Numbered from the stretch's first letter, positions 27,159 to 36,097 are shown. The stretch: 64,000 nucleotides of DNA from Pseudomonas syringae (GCF_001698815.1 NZ_LGSI01000020.1:195483-259482), one strand, 5' to 3'. Program-made: numbers and translations. Notes: generated from the letters alone by a model not told the origin.

Positions 27159-27758
27159 TCAGTCGAACTTGACAAGGTCCTTGAAGATCAGTTGACCCCA
27201 GCTATTTCCCCGCGCCTGCACTAGCAGCCCACCTTCCGAAAGCCCGCCAAGTTTGATCGGCGAGTAACCGAGTTTTTCCGCAAGCGCACCAACCTCTGCC
27301 GCGGCGTCGTCATCGTCGCTCGCGAGGAACACGACTCTCCTACCACCCTGTACGGCCGGATCTTGACCAAGGACGGCAGCACCCAAATGATTGAAGCCCC
27401 TGACCAGTCTTGCACCCGTGAAGGCCTGCGCGACGACTCTGGAAGAAGGCTGATCGCCCAGTTCCTCAGGGGACACGCCGTAGGCATTGGTCACATCGAT
27501 GATGGTCTTGCCCTTCCAGGTCGGCAACGCCTTCGCGACATCCGGGTGTGACTCGAAACGGACCGCCAAAAAGACGATGTCCACCTTGACGGCTTCCGCC
27601 AGGGTTTTGGGAATGATCTCGGGTCCGATCGCGGCCGCAGCGGAGGCAAAGCTTTCCGGGTCGCGAGTGGTTGCAACGGATACTTCGATGCCGTTGCGGG
27701 CAAATGCCTTGGCTAGGGCCTGGCCGATATTACCGAAGCCGATAATTGCGTAGCTCAT
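27159..27758 (-). CDS. NADPH-dependent F420-reductase-like dinucleotide-binding protein
   Basis: A 199-aa Rossmann protein: MSYAIIGFGNIGQALAKAFA is the dinucleotide site, and TIIDVTNAYG and GARLVRGFNHLGAAVLG follow the F420-dependent-NADP-reductase-like fold. Pseudomonas lacks a classical F420 role, so an NADP-dependent redox function on another substrate is more likely. GAGGAG precedes the ATG. It is a distant relative of the tandem pair at 41997 and 43831. Confidence 0.82.
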   Translation of the reverse strand: MSYAIIGFGNIGQALAKAFARNGIEVSVATTRDPESFASAAAAIGPEIIPKTLAEAVKVDIVFLAVRFESHPDVAKALPTWKGKTIIDVTNAYGVSPEELGDQPSSRVVAQAFTGARLVRGFNHLGAAVLGQDPAVQGGRRVVFLASDDDDAAAEVGALAEKLGYSPIKLGGLSEGGLLVQARGNSWGQLIFKDLVKFD

Positions 27759-27830
27759 ATATTCTCCTCAGGTTTACCACGCCCAGCGGGCTCCGAATAT
27801 CGAATGGAGTGACCGGCCGGGCGCAGCGAG

Positions 27831-28565
27831 TCAGATTTGCGCCAGGCCGCCGTCGACGGCGACCTCGCTGGCGGTCATGAAGCTGCTGTCCGACGAAGCG
27901 AGAAAGGCAGCCGCCGCCCCGATTTCCGCCGGTTCAGCCATGCGCTGGAGCGGATTCATCGAGGCGAAGACTTTCATGCCTTCCTCGCCTAGCGCTTGCT
28001 TCGCGAGATCGGTCGCCGTGGGTCCGGGCGACAGCACGTTTACCCGGATGCCGGTGCCCTTCAGATCCTCCGCCCAAGACTTCGCGAGGTTGCGCACTGC
28101 TGCCTTGCTGGCGCTGTAGGCACTGAATGCCGGGGCGCCCGTGGTGCCGGCGCTTGATCCGGTCAGGATGATCGAACCGCCCTGGCCCATCAGCGGCAGC
28201 GCCTTCTGGACCGTGAAGATCGTACCCTTCACGTTGGTGTCGAAGGTTTCGTCAATGTGCTCGGCCGTGATCTTGCCGAGCGCAAGCTGGCTTCCCGCCC
28301 CGGCATTGGCGAAGACGATGTCGAGGGTTCCGCGCTCGGCCTTCACCGCCGCGTAGAGTCGGTCGAGGTCGGCCTCATCGGAAACCGAGCCCTTTACTGC
28401 GCGGGCATTGGGCCCGAGGTCGGCCACGGCGGCGTCGAGCGCTTCCTGACGGCGGCCGAAGATGAAGACGAAGGCGCCCTCATCGATGAAGCGCTTTGCA
28501 GCGGCGAGGCCGATACCGGTAGCGCCGCCGGTGATCACTGCGGTCTTTCCATTCAGTCTGGTCAT
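27831..28565 (-). CDS. short-chain dehydrogenase/reductase (classical SDR)
   Basis: A 244-aa classical SDR: TGGATGIGLAAAKRF cofactor site near 12, NAG motif (IVFANAGAGS) near 85, catalytic SSAGTTGAPAFSAYSASKAA giving Ser, Tyr and Lys near 137-155, and a C-terminal SxxxMTASEVAVDGG. ATG 28565 is chosen; ATG 28574 is nearly as good, with AAGGA closer to it. It is the first gene of the island 1 group, divergent from an HxlR regulator. Confidence 0.85.
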   Translation of the reverse strand: MTRLNGKTAVITGGATGIGLAAAKRFIDEGAFVFIFGRRQEALDAAVADLGPNARAVKGSVSDEADLDRLYAAVKAERGTLDIVFANAGAGSQLALGKITAEHIDETFDTNVKGTIFTVQKALPLMGQGGSIILTGSSAGTTGAPAFSAYSASKAAVRNLAKSWAEDLKGTGIRVNVLSPGPTATDLAKQALGEEGMKVFASMNPLQRMAEPAEIGAAAAFLASSDSSFMTASEVAVDGGLAQI

Positions 28566-28650
28566 GACGTGCATTTTTCCTTGGCGTTGTGTGCAAGCAG
28601 GGAACTGCTTGCTTGAGGCCAAGGATGCAGGCCTAATAACCTAACGACAA

Positions 28651-28674
28651 GTATGCACCTTTTGGTAAGTATCA
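28651..28674. promoter_or_regulatory. possible HxlR operator
   Basis: Between the divergent SDR and HxlR genes, AAGTAT is directly repeated, and ACC-TTTT-GGT (28657-28666) forms a short palindrome just before the HxlR start. The pattern is weak but in the expected place for autoregulation. Confidence 0.3.
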
Positions 28675-28678
28675 AAAA

Positions 28679-29041
28679 ATGACGACGACTTCTGAAATCT
28701 GCGGTACCGGCTGCGGGCTCAACGCCACGCTGCGCATCATCTCGGGCAAGTGGAAACCGCTGGTCCTGTTTTTCCTGCGCGACGGTCCGAAACGCTACGG
28801 CGAACTCAAGCGCTTGATCCCTGGCGTCAGCGACAAGGTGCTGATCCAGCAATTGAAGGATCTGGAGGCCGATCACGTACTGGCGCGGACCGACTACAAA
28901 GAAGTGCCCCCGCGCGTGGACTACACGCTGACCCTGCTCGGTCGCAGCCTGGCTGACGCGATCATCCCGCTGTGCATCTGGGGAACCGAGAACGCGGCGG
29001 AAATGGCAAACATCTTCGCCAAGCGCGACACTTTGCCCTAG
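28679..29041 (+). CDS. HxlR-family transcriptional regulator
   Basis: A 120-aa winged-helix regulator with the family core: GKWKPLVLFFLRDGPKRYGE, then LKRLIPGVSDKVLIQQLKDLE and VPPRVDYTLTLLGRSL. Cysteines near the N-terminus (EICGTGCGLN) may sense redox state or aldehydes, as in other HxlR proteins. It is divergent from the SDR-reductase-NTF2 group and is its probable regulator. The second island carries only a broken HxlR gene in the equivalent place. Confidence 0.85.
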   Translation: MTTTSEICGTGCGLNATLRIISGKWKPLVLFFLRDGPKRYGELKRLIPGVSDKVLIQQLKDLEADHVLARTDYKEVPPRVDYTLTLLGRSLADAIIPLCIWGTENAAEMANIFAKRDTLP

Positions 29042-29184
29042 CAGGATGCTGGAAAAACGCTGAGTTGGGCGACGCTCCGCATTCGTGTGAGGGCGGCAGG
29101 TTTAATTCTTCCGATCAGACTGTCAGGGTGCGTGGTTTGGATGCTCTGGCACATGTTTTAGACGAAAGCTGCAGGTCCGCTTCT

Positions 29185-29264
29185 GGCCGATTCTGTTGAA
29201 AAAGTAGATCTCCTGCCTGGCCTGCTGCAAAATCAGGTCATCGGCCAGCGGGAGGATTCGCAGC
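29185..29264 (+). mobile_element. left end of an IS1182-type insertion sequence
   Basis: GGCCGATTCTGTTGAAAAA at 29185-29203 is identical to the perfect terminal repeat of MITE copy B and similar to copy A. It precedes the transposase N-terminus by 62 bases, with a GGGAGG ribosome site before ATG 29265. The right end of the element is missing; the transposase reading frame runs into a GGDEF-EAL gene. Confidence 0.65.
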
Positions 29265-30860
29265 ATGATGGGACAATTGTCGAGCGGGCAAGAGAGACTG
29301 TTTTACTCGTTCAACATTGAAGATCACATCCCAGCCAATCACCTCCTGCGCAACATTGATCGATGCCTCGATCTGAGCGATCTACGCCATTACCTCGCCG
29401 ACTTTTACAGCCCGATTGGGCGTCCCTCAATTGATCCTGAACTGATGACCCGCCTGCTGATCGTGGGCTGCTACGGCATTCGCTCCGAACGCCGGTTATG
29501 CGAAGAGGCTCATTTGAACCTGGCGTACCGCTGGTTCTGCCGCTTCGAGCGCCAATTGAGCTTCAACGCCTGCCATGACCGGCTGACTGGTTTGCTTAAC
29601 CGTGTATCTCTTGAAGACCGGCTTATTTTGGATTGTCACACCAGTCGTCGGCGTAAGCGTTGTCTGGCGGTGATATGCATTGATCTGGATGGATTCAAAT
29701 CCATCAATGATTCGATCGGGCACTACTTCGGCGATCAAGTGCTGATTGAGGTGGCGCAGCGTATGACCCAGCAGGTTCGTCCCGGCGATACCATCGTGCG
29801 CATGGGCGGTGACGAATTTATCGTACTGCTGCCGGACCTGCTTCGTGATGAGGACGTTGTACCGGTGGCCGAGCGATTGATGGCCAGCATTGCCAGACCC
29901 TACTGCATCCAGGGCATTGACCTGCACGTGAGTGCAAGTATCGGCATTACCATGAGCGATGGTCACATCGAGCAGCCTATGCAGCTGATCCAGCAGGCGG
30001 ACATGGCCATGTACAAAGCCAAGCAGCAAGGGCGCAACAACTTTCAGTGGTACACCAGCGATCTTAATCAGCGCGTTTGCGAGCATGCGAGCCTGCGCAA
30101 TGACCTGCAAAAGGCTATCGAAACTCATTCGTTCAAGCTGCGTTATCAACCGCAGATAGACGCGCGCACGGGTCGGGTGGTCGGGATCGAAGCGTTGCTG
30201 CGCTGGCAGCATCCGGAAAAAGGATTTATCTCACCCGCAGTGTTTGTGCCGGTGGCAGAGGACAGTGGTCAGATCATCCCGCTGAGCCTTTGGGTACTCG
30301 ATACGGCCTGCGCGCAGCTGCACCAGCTAGGCGAGCAGGGCATCACGGGCATCTCGATGGCGGTGAATATTTCGCCGATGCATTTTCAGCGTGGCCAGTT
30401 CGTTGAGTGTATCCAGACAGTGCTGGGCAAGCACGGACTCAGCGCCGGGCAGTTGGAACTGGAGATTACCGAGTCGCTCTTGCTGCATAACGTTGAACAG
30501 GCGATCGACACGTTGCACCAGCTCAAAGCCCTAGGTGTATGCATTGCGCTCGATGATTTCGGCACCGGTTTCTCCAGCCTCAGTTACCTCAAGCGATTGC
30601 CCATCGACAAGATCAAGATTGACCGCTCGTTCATCCAGGAAATCACCACCGACCATCACGATGCCGCGATCACCCAAGGCATCATTTCCATGGCCCATCA
30701 CCTCAGCCTGACGGTTGTCGCCGAAGGCGTGGAAACTGCGTCTCAGGTGGATTTCCTGAAGGGCAGTCGTTGCGATGTTTTTCAGGGGTATTACTTTGCC
30801 AAACCGATGCCCTATGCAGAAATCGAAGCTTTCCTAAGCAGTTCCGCGTCCCATCCCTGA
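29265..30860 (+). CDS. chimeric protein: IS1182-type transposase N-terminus fused to GGDEF-EAL
   Basis: A 531-aa in-frame fusion. Residues 1-93 are the N-terminus of an IS1182-family transposase with a DUF772-like region (HIPANHLLRNIDRCLDLSDL, GRPSIDPELMTRLLIVGCYG, LNLAYRWFCR). From about residue 94 a GGDEF linker begins (ERQLSFNACHDRLTGLLNR). The GGDEF domain has an intact GGDEF motif (181-185) and I-site RPGD (172-175). The EAL domain begins with GIEALLRW (E309-A310-L311) and keeps the DDFGTGFSSL loop and the EGVET motif. Both catalytic parts therefore look functional. The original N-terminal region of the c-di-GMP enzyme has been replaced. The start has a GGGAGG ribosome site from the insertion sequence. 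Whether the product is made, binds DNA or is merely a relic is unknown. Confidence 0.8.
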   Translation: MMGQLSSGQERLFYSFNIEDHIPANHLLRNIDRCLDLSDLRHYLADFYSPIGRPSIDPELMTRLLIVGCYGIRSERRLCEEAHLNLAYRWFCRFERQLSFNACHDRLTGLLNRVSLEDRLILDCHTSRRRKRCLAVICIDLDGFKSINDSIGHYFGDQVLIEVAQRMTQQVRPGDTIVRMGGDEFIVLLPDLLRDEDVVPVAERLMASIARPYCIQGIDLHVSASIGITMSDGHIEQPMQLIQQADMAMYKAKQQGRNNFQWYTSDLNQRVCEHASLRNDLQKAIETHSFKLRYQPQIDARTGRVVGIEALLRWQHPEKGFISPAVFVPVAEDSGQIIPLSLWVLDTACAQLHQLGEQGITGISMAVNISPMHFQRGQFVECIQTVLGKHGLSAGQLELEITESLLLHNVEQAIDTLHQLKALGVCIALDDFGTGFSSLSYLKRLPIDKIKIDRSFIQEITTDHHDAAITQGIISMAHHLSLTVVAEGVETASQVDFLKGSRCDVFQGYYFAKPMPYAEIEAFLSSSASHP

Positions 30861-31022
30861 CCGGCAATTCTGTCTGGTCCCAGTCCTGAAAATCAGACGC
30901 TAAGGCAAACTTTCAGACCTCAACGCAGAACTCCCTCTCCCCAGGCAAGGCGCTTCCTGCGCCTTTCTCACACACTCGGCTCTAACGCTATCGCGCTGCA
31001 TAACAACAAGAGCCGCGAAAAA

Positions 31023-31522
31023 ATGACTAGTTTCCAACCTGCTACCGAAAGCCAGACCGGCGACATCGGCGCCCGTCAGACCCGTGTCGAGGACGCCGCA
31101 TTGTTGCGCGGCCTCGGCTGCTATGCCGATGACGCTGCAATCCCTCCGGGTACGCTACATGCGGCGATGATCCGTTCACCCCACGCTCGTGCGCGGATCA
31201 CCTAGGTGGATTTTTCCGGAGCGCTGCTGATGAAAGGCGTGCACGGCGTGCTGGTCGGCGAAGACGTCAAACGCTGGGCGCTGCCGTTTCCGGTGGGTGT
31301 GCGTCAGCCGATGGAGCACTGGTGCGTCGCCGCGGACAAGGTGCGCTACGTCGGAGAGCCGGTGGCCGTGGTGATCGCTGAGAGCCGCTATCTGGCCGAG
31401 GACGCCATCGAAGGTGTGCGCGTTGAAGACGAGCCGCTGCCACCGATCATCGATCCCGAACTGGCCACCGCCGAGCAGGCGCCGATCCTGCACGAAGCAG
31501 TCGGCAGCAACGTGGTCAATGA
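31023..31522 (+). pseudogene. fragment of a xanthine-dehydrogenase-family molybdenum subunit (CoxL-like)
   Basis: The N-terminal ~165 residues of a molybdopterin-binding hydroxylase subunit, read in one frame: RVEDAALLRGLGCYADDA, then MIRSPHARARIT, an in-frame TAG at 31203-31205, and on to VRYVGEPVAVVIAESRYLAE and HEAVGSNVVNE. Intact subunits are near 750-800 aa. The frame then breaks off near 31522, where sequence of an opposed alpha/beta hydrolase begins. A nonsense codon and loss of most of the gene make it inactive. Confidence 0.78.
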
Positions 31523-31840
31523 GGCGGCGGCATAGGCGAGGACGATGCATGCGCCGTCACTGTGACCGAGCAAGACCACTTGCGGCAGTTGCAAGGCATC
31601 GAGCAATTGCCGCAGTTCACGAGGGCCGTCGCTGCTTAGGTAGCTCGGCGGACGCGGTAGGGTTACCGGGCTCGATTGCCCGTAACCCTGACGGCTGTAG
31701 GTGACCACACCGTAACCGCTGGCCAGGGCCAGGCGCAGGGGGAAGTCTTTCCATTGGTCAGCGCTGCCGAGGCCTTCGTGCAACAGTACAAGCCTCGGTC
31801 GCGACGGGTTAGCCGGAGGCAGTTGGCGATATTCCAAGCG
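31523..31840 (-). pseudogene. alpha/beta-hydrolase fragment abutting the CoxL remnant
   Basis: On the minus strand, an alpha/beta-hydrolase N-terminal half is readable: LEYRQLPPANPSRP, VLLHEGLGSADQWKDFPL (oxyanion region), YGVVTYSRQGYGQSS, and the nucleophile elbow VLLGHSDGACIVLAYAAA. It then runs into the antisense of the CoxL remnant. No ATG lies at the start; the first frame codon is TTG, so the N-terminus is also uncertain. It is probably a gene half removed by the same deletion that cut the molybdenum subunit. Confidence 0.65.
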
Positions 31841-31966
31841 CAGAGGCCCAAGTTACAAAAATTGTTGTGGCGACATGCTGAATCAACGATTGAACAAGGT
31901 TGCTCGCAGGTTACCGTAAACGTAACCCCGCATGCAGCACCACGCTTTGCTTGAGGTACAGAAAAC

Positions 31967-32938
31967 ATGCGTCATCTCGATGTTCAGGTGATCGACCAGG
32001 CACTGCAATGGGCTCGCGCCGGGCAGGCCCAGTGGCTGTGCACGGTGCTCTCCACCTATGGCTCGGCGCCGCGTGCGCCGGGTGCGATGCTGGTGGCCAA
32101 TGGCACAGCCGAACACGTCGGCTCGCTGTCGGGTGGGTGCGTCGAAGAGGAGTTTCTCGAAAGTCTGGCGCGCGGTGAATTACGTGAACCGGCGCAGATC
32201 GTCAGTTATGGCGACAGCGTCGAGCAACGCCACCGTCTACGATTGCCCTGTGGCGGCGTGCTGATCGTGTTGGTCGAGCACCGCTCTGCCAGCCTCGAAT
32301 GGATCGCGCACCTGGAGAGTCTGCAAGCGGCGTTACTGGGTCAGCGTCGTCTGCTGCGTCATGTCGACCTGAGCAGCGGCGCCCTGCAATTGAACGCGGA
32401 CATCGGACACGGCAGTGAGCGAGTGCAGATTGTTGCTGAGACCGTACGCATAAGCGTCGGTCCGGCCTTGCGACTGATTCTGGCAGGGCTCTCGCCGGTC
32501 GCGGAAGTCTGCGCCAGTTTTGCCCGCGCCATCGGCTGCGAAGTCATCGCCTGCGACCCCCGGGAAGAGATGCTGCATGTCCAGCTCGAAGGCGTCGAGA
32601 TGCAACGTGTGCTGCCCTCAATGTTCATTGCCGCAGGAGGTTGTCACGCGGCGACCGCGGTGGTGGCGTTGACTCACGATCCGCGAATCGATGATCTGGC
32701 GCTGATGGAAGCGGTCCACACCCCGGCGTTTTACATCGGTGCCATGGGTTCTCAGGCAACCTCGGCCAAGCGCGCCGAGCGGCTCAAACGCATCGGTGGT
32801 CTGACGGATGAACAGATTGCCCGTTTGCACATGCCCATCGGCCTCGATCTGGGCAGCAAGGCCCCGGCGGAAATCGCTCTGGCGGTGGTGGCCGATATCC
32901 TGCGCGTTTATCACGGGAAAGAGCGCCATGCCTTGTAA
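31967..32938 (+). CDS. xdhC: XdhC/CoxF-family molybdenum-hydroxylase maturation protein
   Basis: A 323-aa XdhC-type protein that in other bacteria delivers sulfurated molybdenum cofactor to a xanthine-dehydrogenase-like enzyme. The N-terminal XdhC_CoxI domain shows STYGSAPRAPGAMLV, then GSLSGGCVEEEFLE. The C-terminal Rossmann domain shows LILAGLSPVAEVCASFA and VALTHDPRIDD, and ends in the conserved FYIGAMGSQATSAKRAERL and GLDLGSKAPAEIALAVVADI. The protein looks intact, but its enzyme partner at 31023 is a fragment, so it is orphaned in this locus. Confidence 0.85.
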   Translation: MRHLDVQVIDQALQWARAGQAQWLCTVLSTYGSAPRAPGAMLVANGTAEHVGSLSGGCVEEEFLESLARGELREPAQIVSYGDSVEQRHRLRLPCGGVLIVLVEHRSASLEWIAHLESLQAALLGQRRLLRHVDLSSGALQLNADIGHGSERVQIVAETVRISVGPALRLILAGLSPVAEVCASFARAIGCEVIACDPREEMLHVQLEGVEMQRVLPSMFIAAGGCHAATAVVALTHDPRIDDLALMEAVHTPAFYIGAMGSQATSAKRAERLKRIGGLTDEQIARLHMPIGLDLGSKAPAEIALAVVADILRVYHGKERHAL

Positions 32939-33127
32939 GGCGGTTTTTCCGACGAGCGTGGGGGCTGCGAAAGTCGAGATAGACGATCGGTCATTCGCGC
33001 GCGATAGTGGCCAGCCAAGTGCTGCCGAACCATTGAGAGATCGCCGGGGTCCAGAAACACATAGGCACCGCGATAATTCTTCACTGTGGCTGATAACAAT
33101 ATCGCTTCTAGCGAGCGGAGGAATCTG

Positions 33128-33982
33128 ATGTCGATTGCCCAACGGGTTTTCCACGGCAGGTTTGGCCGGGTCGCCTTGCTGAATATGGATCGTTCACTGG
33201 TCACCCACACCCATTCCGAATGCCATGTGCTGGTCAAAGTGTCCGGCGAAGACACTTACTTCAACGTCAACGGTCGGCGGGTTCCGCTCAGTGATCGCAC
33301 GGCGGTGTTGGTCAACGCCTGGGAGCCGCATTTCTACGATCCGCAGTCGGGTGCCGGTGCCACCGTAATCCTGGCGCTCTACATCGAGCCCGCCTGGCTG
33401 GCCACTGCCCAGCAGTCGCTGGCGCTCAGCGGTCGGCCGGACTTTTTTGCCCAGTCGTGCATCGAGCTGTCGAGTCGTAATCGCACCTTGGCCGACATCC
33501 TGGTCGCCGAAGCGCATGGCTGCGGGATCGTGCCGAAAGAGCGCATGGAATTCATGCTGTTCGACTTCCTGATCGAACTGATCGAGGACTTTTCCAGCTG
33601 GCGGCATTTGTCACTACTGGGTGCGCCGAACTCAGCTGAATTCCGGGACGCGCGCGTGCGCCGTGGCACCGCCTGGTTGCTTGCGCACCTCGATGATCCG
33701 AACCCGATCGACAATGCCGCGCGTGCTTGTGGTCTGTCGCGGGCGCACTTCTTTGCGCTGTTCAAGAAAGATACCGGCATGACCCCGACCCTGTTGCTTA
33801 ACGACGCTCGCATGCGCCGGGCTTTTGGCTGGCTGGAGCGTGAGCGCAGTGGAACGTTAGGCCTGTTGTCGGAGAACCTCGGGTTTTCCGAGCAAGGCCA
33901 TTTCACACGGTTTTTCCGTCAGCATATCGGAGCTTCTCCCAGCCAGTATCGGCGTGTAGTGGATTGCTATGCGGCGGTTTGA
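33128..33982 (+). CDS. AraC-family transcriptional regulator
   Basis: A 284-aa regulator with an N-terminal cupin-like sensor (THTHSECHVLVKVSGEDTYF) and a C-terminal AraC domain with two helix-turn-helices: AARACGLSRAHFFALFKKDT near 200, and LGLLSENLGFSEQGHFTRFF near 250. GGAGG precedes ATG 33128 at 6 bases; the frame extends to 33086 without a better start. Its targets are not obvious; it could have controlled the lost molybdenum-hydroxylase genes. Confidence 0.85.
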   Translation: MSIAQRVFHGRFGRVALLNMDRSLVTHTHSECHVLVKVSGEDTYFNVNGRRVPLSDRTAVLVNAWEPHFYDPQSGAGATVILALYIEPAWLATAQQSLALSGRPDFFAQSCIELSSRNRTLADILVAEAHGCGIVPKERMEFMLFDFLIELIEDFSSWRHLSLLGAPNSAEFRDARVRRGTAWLLAHLDDPNPIDNAARACGLSRAHFFALFKKDTGMTPTLLLNDARMRRAFGWLERERSGTLGLLSENLGFSEQGHFTRFFRQHIGASPSQYRRVVDCYAAV

Positions 33983-34087
33983 ACCGAGAGGAGGGCGGGA
34001 GCTATTGGGCAATGCTCCGGCCGATGAAGTTAGTCTTTCATCTTGAAAGCTAGCGGCTTGTATAGGTTACAAAAGTTGTAGAGTCTA

Positions 34088-34378
34088 CTAATCGTCCAGA
34101 AAGTCATAAATCTCTTTCATGCGTTCTTCACGCATCAACTCTAGCTCTTCCTGAGTATCGGCTACCCACTGCAGAATGAAGTCCCAGCAATCGCAGTCGT
34201 GAGCGTCTGCTTCTGCATCAAATGCTTCTTGCAGAATTTTTAGGCGATATTCTTCCGGCGATAGTCCGCAGTTTTCAGCGAGGCTGTAGTTCAGCTCGCT
34301 GAGTTCAAGTTGGATCCATAAGTTGGCGGCCAGGAATTTCTTCAGGGCGAGTTCGGCCCTAAGTTCTTTTTCGATCAT
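34088..34378 (-). CDS. small acidic helical protein, unrecognised
   Basis: A 96-aa strongly acidic protein of predicted helices with aromatic and Cys/Asp-rich centre (DAEADAHDCDCWDFILQW). The ATG at 34378 is adequate. No family was recognised. It lies in an A/T-rich accessory stretch with another unrecognised gene; a small immunity or inhibitor protein is possible in principle, but no toxin is seen next to it. Confidence 0.5.
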   Translation of the reverse strand: MIEKELRAELALKKFLAANLWIQLELSELNYSLAENCGLSPEEYRLKILQEAFDAEADAHDCDCWDFILQWVADTQEELELMREERMKEIYDFLDD

Positions 34379-34448
34379 GAATGCGCTCTTGTGTCATAAA
34401 ATAAGTAGCCGTTTGTTCGAGGTAGGCCCAGTGCTAAATCGGGCTATG

Positions 34449-35201
34449 TCAATTTCCCGCCATCATCCATCCTCTAACGCCATGAATTTCACTCAACTCT
34501 TTCACGACTCGAGCCGCGTCCTGCTTCTGTTTATATGGGCCGATGACGACAAAGTTGTTTTCTTTACGCGCTACCGGCAACTCCAGCTGCTTAATGGCTT
34601 TTGTGGCGCGATGACGGCTGGGTGTGTTCAACGCTATTTCGATCACCCACAAGCCTGATGAAGGCGAAGCTGAAGCGGTTTTTGCTATGTGGGAAATGAA
34701 GCCGCCGCACGTCAAACACGGGCGTTCCAGCGTGATTAGCGAGCCTGGCACGGTGCGAAAGACGTGCCATTGCGGATCAATGGTTTTTTTGCGGGCGAAT
34801 ACGGCCAAGAGCAGGCCGGTAAAAGCGATCAGACCGCTGAGAATAATCGTCCATTTGTGTGCCTGTGCGGGCAATGAAGGCAGCGTAAGTACTGGAGTTT
34901 CGTCTGGCTTTTCGATCAAAAACTGTACGGCGTCAGCCTCCGTTGAATCGGGTATGTGGGATCCGTTTTTCGCAAGGGGCGTGAGCCCGTCGGAATGTAT
35001 TGTATTGAGCTCTGTCACAACTTTATTAGAGGTGTCATCGACTAGTTGCTCGAACTTTGTCACTTTTTGCTGGAGGTATGAATGGTCGACGTTATTTTGA
35101 CAAATTGGTCCTGTAGACATGTAGGTCCATAGTAGTGCTGATAGTTGCCCCAAAACGCCAGTTACCAAGAAACCCAAGCCTAGCTTTCGCACAGCGGCCA
35201 T
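34449..35201 (-). CDS. membrane protein with CxxC motif and SPOR-like C-terminus, unrecognised
   Basis: A 250-aa protein. A transmembrane helix at about 6-28 (LGLGFLVTGVLGQLSALLWT) and a second near 116-136 (WTIILSGLIAFTGLLLAVFA) flank a periplasmic region of about 90 residues. A cytoplasmic part follows with CLTCGG, a possible zinc or redox site. The last 40 residues (FVVIGPYKQKQDAARVVKEL) look like a SPOR peptidoglycan-binding repeat, although the topology predicted would place it in the cytoplasm. The ATG at 35201 is used; an in-frame TTG lies two codons upstream. No family recognised. Confidence 0.55.
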   Translation of the reverse strand: MAAVRKLGLGFLVTGVLGQLSALLWTYMSTGPICQNNVDHSYLQQKVTKFEQLVDDTSNKVVTELNTIHSDGLTPLAKNGSHIPDSTEADAVQFLIEKPDETPVLTLPSLPAQAHKWTIILSGLIAFTGLLLAVFARKKTIDPQWHVFRTVPGSLITLERPCLTCGGFISHIAKTASASPSSGLWVIEIALNTPSRHRATKAIKQLELPVARKENNFVVIGPYKQKQDAARVVKELSEIHGVRGWMMAGN

Positions 35202-36097
35202 CTCCAAATCAAGTGAATAGTTATTTTTCCCATTTCTTTCTGATAAAACAGGGTTCTATTGTTGATCCTGGGATGGTCTAAATTCCTGAGCGCGTCAGTG
35301 TGCCCAAGAGCCAAAACTATTGGCTGCTTTTTATTGTTTTAAAGAGCATCGGGCATGCACTTTATAGACTGCTGGTTAACGAAAAAGGCTCAGATAATCG
35401 AAAAAAAACCGTATCAGATGGATTGCAGGGTTATCCATTAAAATACTTATATTCAAGGTGGATATCGTGGCCAAAGTGCCTTACTCAAGATTCAAGCTAT
35501 GCCTATGCGCTCGGTAAAAATGAAAAGATTGTTAGCCGGCCCTTTACGGTGCGGACAGGGAGAGGCTACTGAATTTTTTGTCACCCTTTCAAACGATGCC
35601 AGTGTCCTGCACTACGCTTCAGGTGCCATTCCTACCCTGGAGAGTTCTTGGTGAACGCTCCGGATATTGTGCTTAGCCCTGAAGAGTTTGCTGAACTGAG
35701 CGCTCAAAATTGAACGTTCTGCTCAATCCCCTGTTTCGGGTATTGGCCCAAGTCAAAGCGCGCGAGGTAATGATTGCCGCTGCGCTGCTGATGAAACTCG
35801 GCGGCCTTTCAATGGCGAGATCGAGATTCTGCGCAAGCGCGCTTGAGACGTAGTTACTTAGTTACGGATCATCAAAACCCTCCCACCAGACGGCATTACC
35901 GGTCGGATGCGCTGTAATATCTGGCTTGCCGGTGGTAGTCCGGACCTACGGCGCAGCTCGACAGTAGTCCGGTACTCAAAACCAGTACGTACGAACAAAG
36001 CGGGCGCATTGAAATTCCTTGAATTGATCTACGCAGTGACTATATTACGGCTGGGTAACGGGTTTTCAATAAATGTTCACAGAGCTAAGCTGAAAAT
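35202..36097. other. A/T-rich gap with small gene remnants
   Basis: About 900 bp without a credible gene. A GTG-started frame at 35300-35572 is low in GC and has no ribosome site. At 35651-35712 a 20-codon start (VNAPDIVLSPEEFAELSAQN) ends in a stop, and a short downstream piece reads FNGEIEILRKRA, suggesting a decayed small gene, perhaps from a mobile element. The base composition differs from the neighbours, consistent with acquired DNA. Confidence 0.45.

Noticed and set aside
31388..31522. C-terminal extension of the alpha/beta hydrolase frame
   Set aside because: Past the YAAA junction, the frame is antisense to the CoxL remnant, so it is not part of the hydrolase.
35300..35572. 90-codon frame in the A/T-rich gap
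   Set aside because: It starts with GTG, has no ribosome site, is low in GC unlike the neighbours and has no recognisable sequence features.
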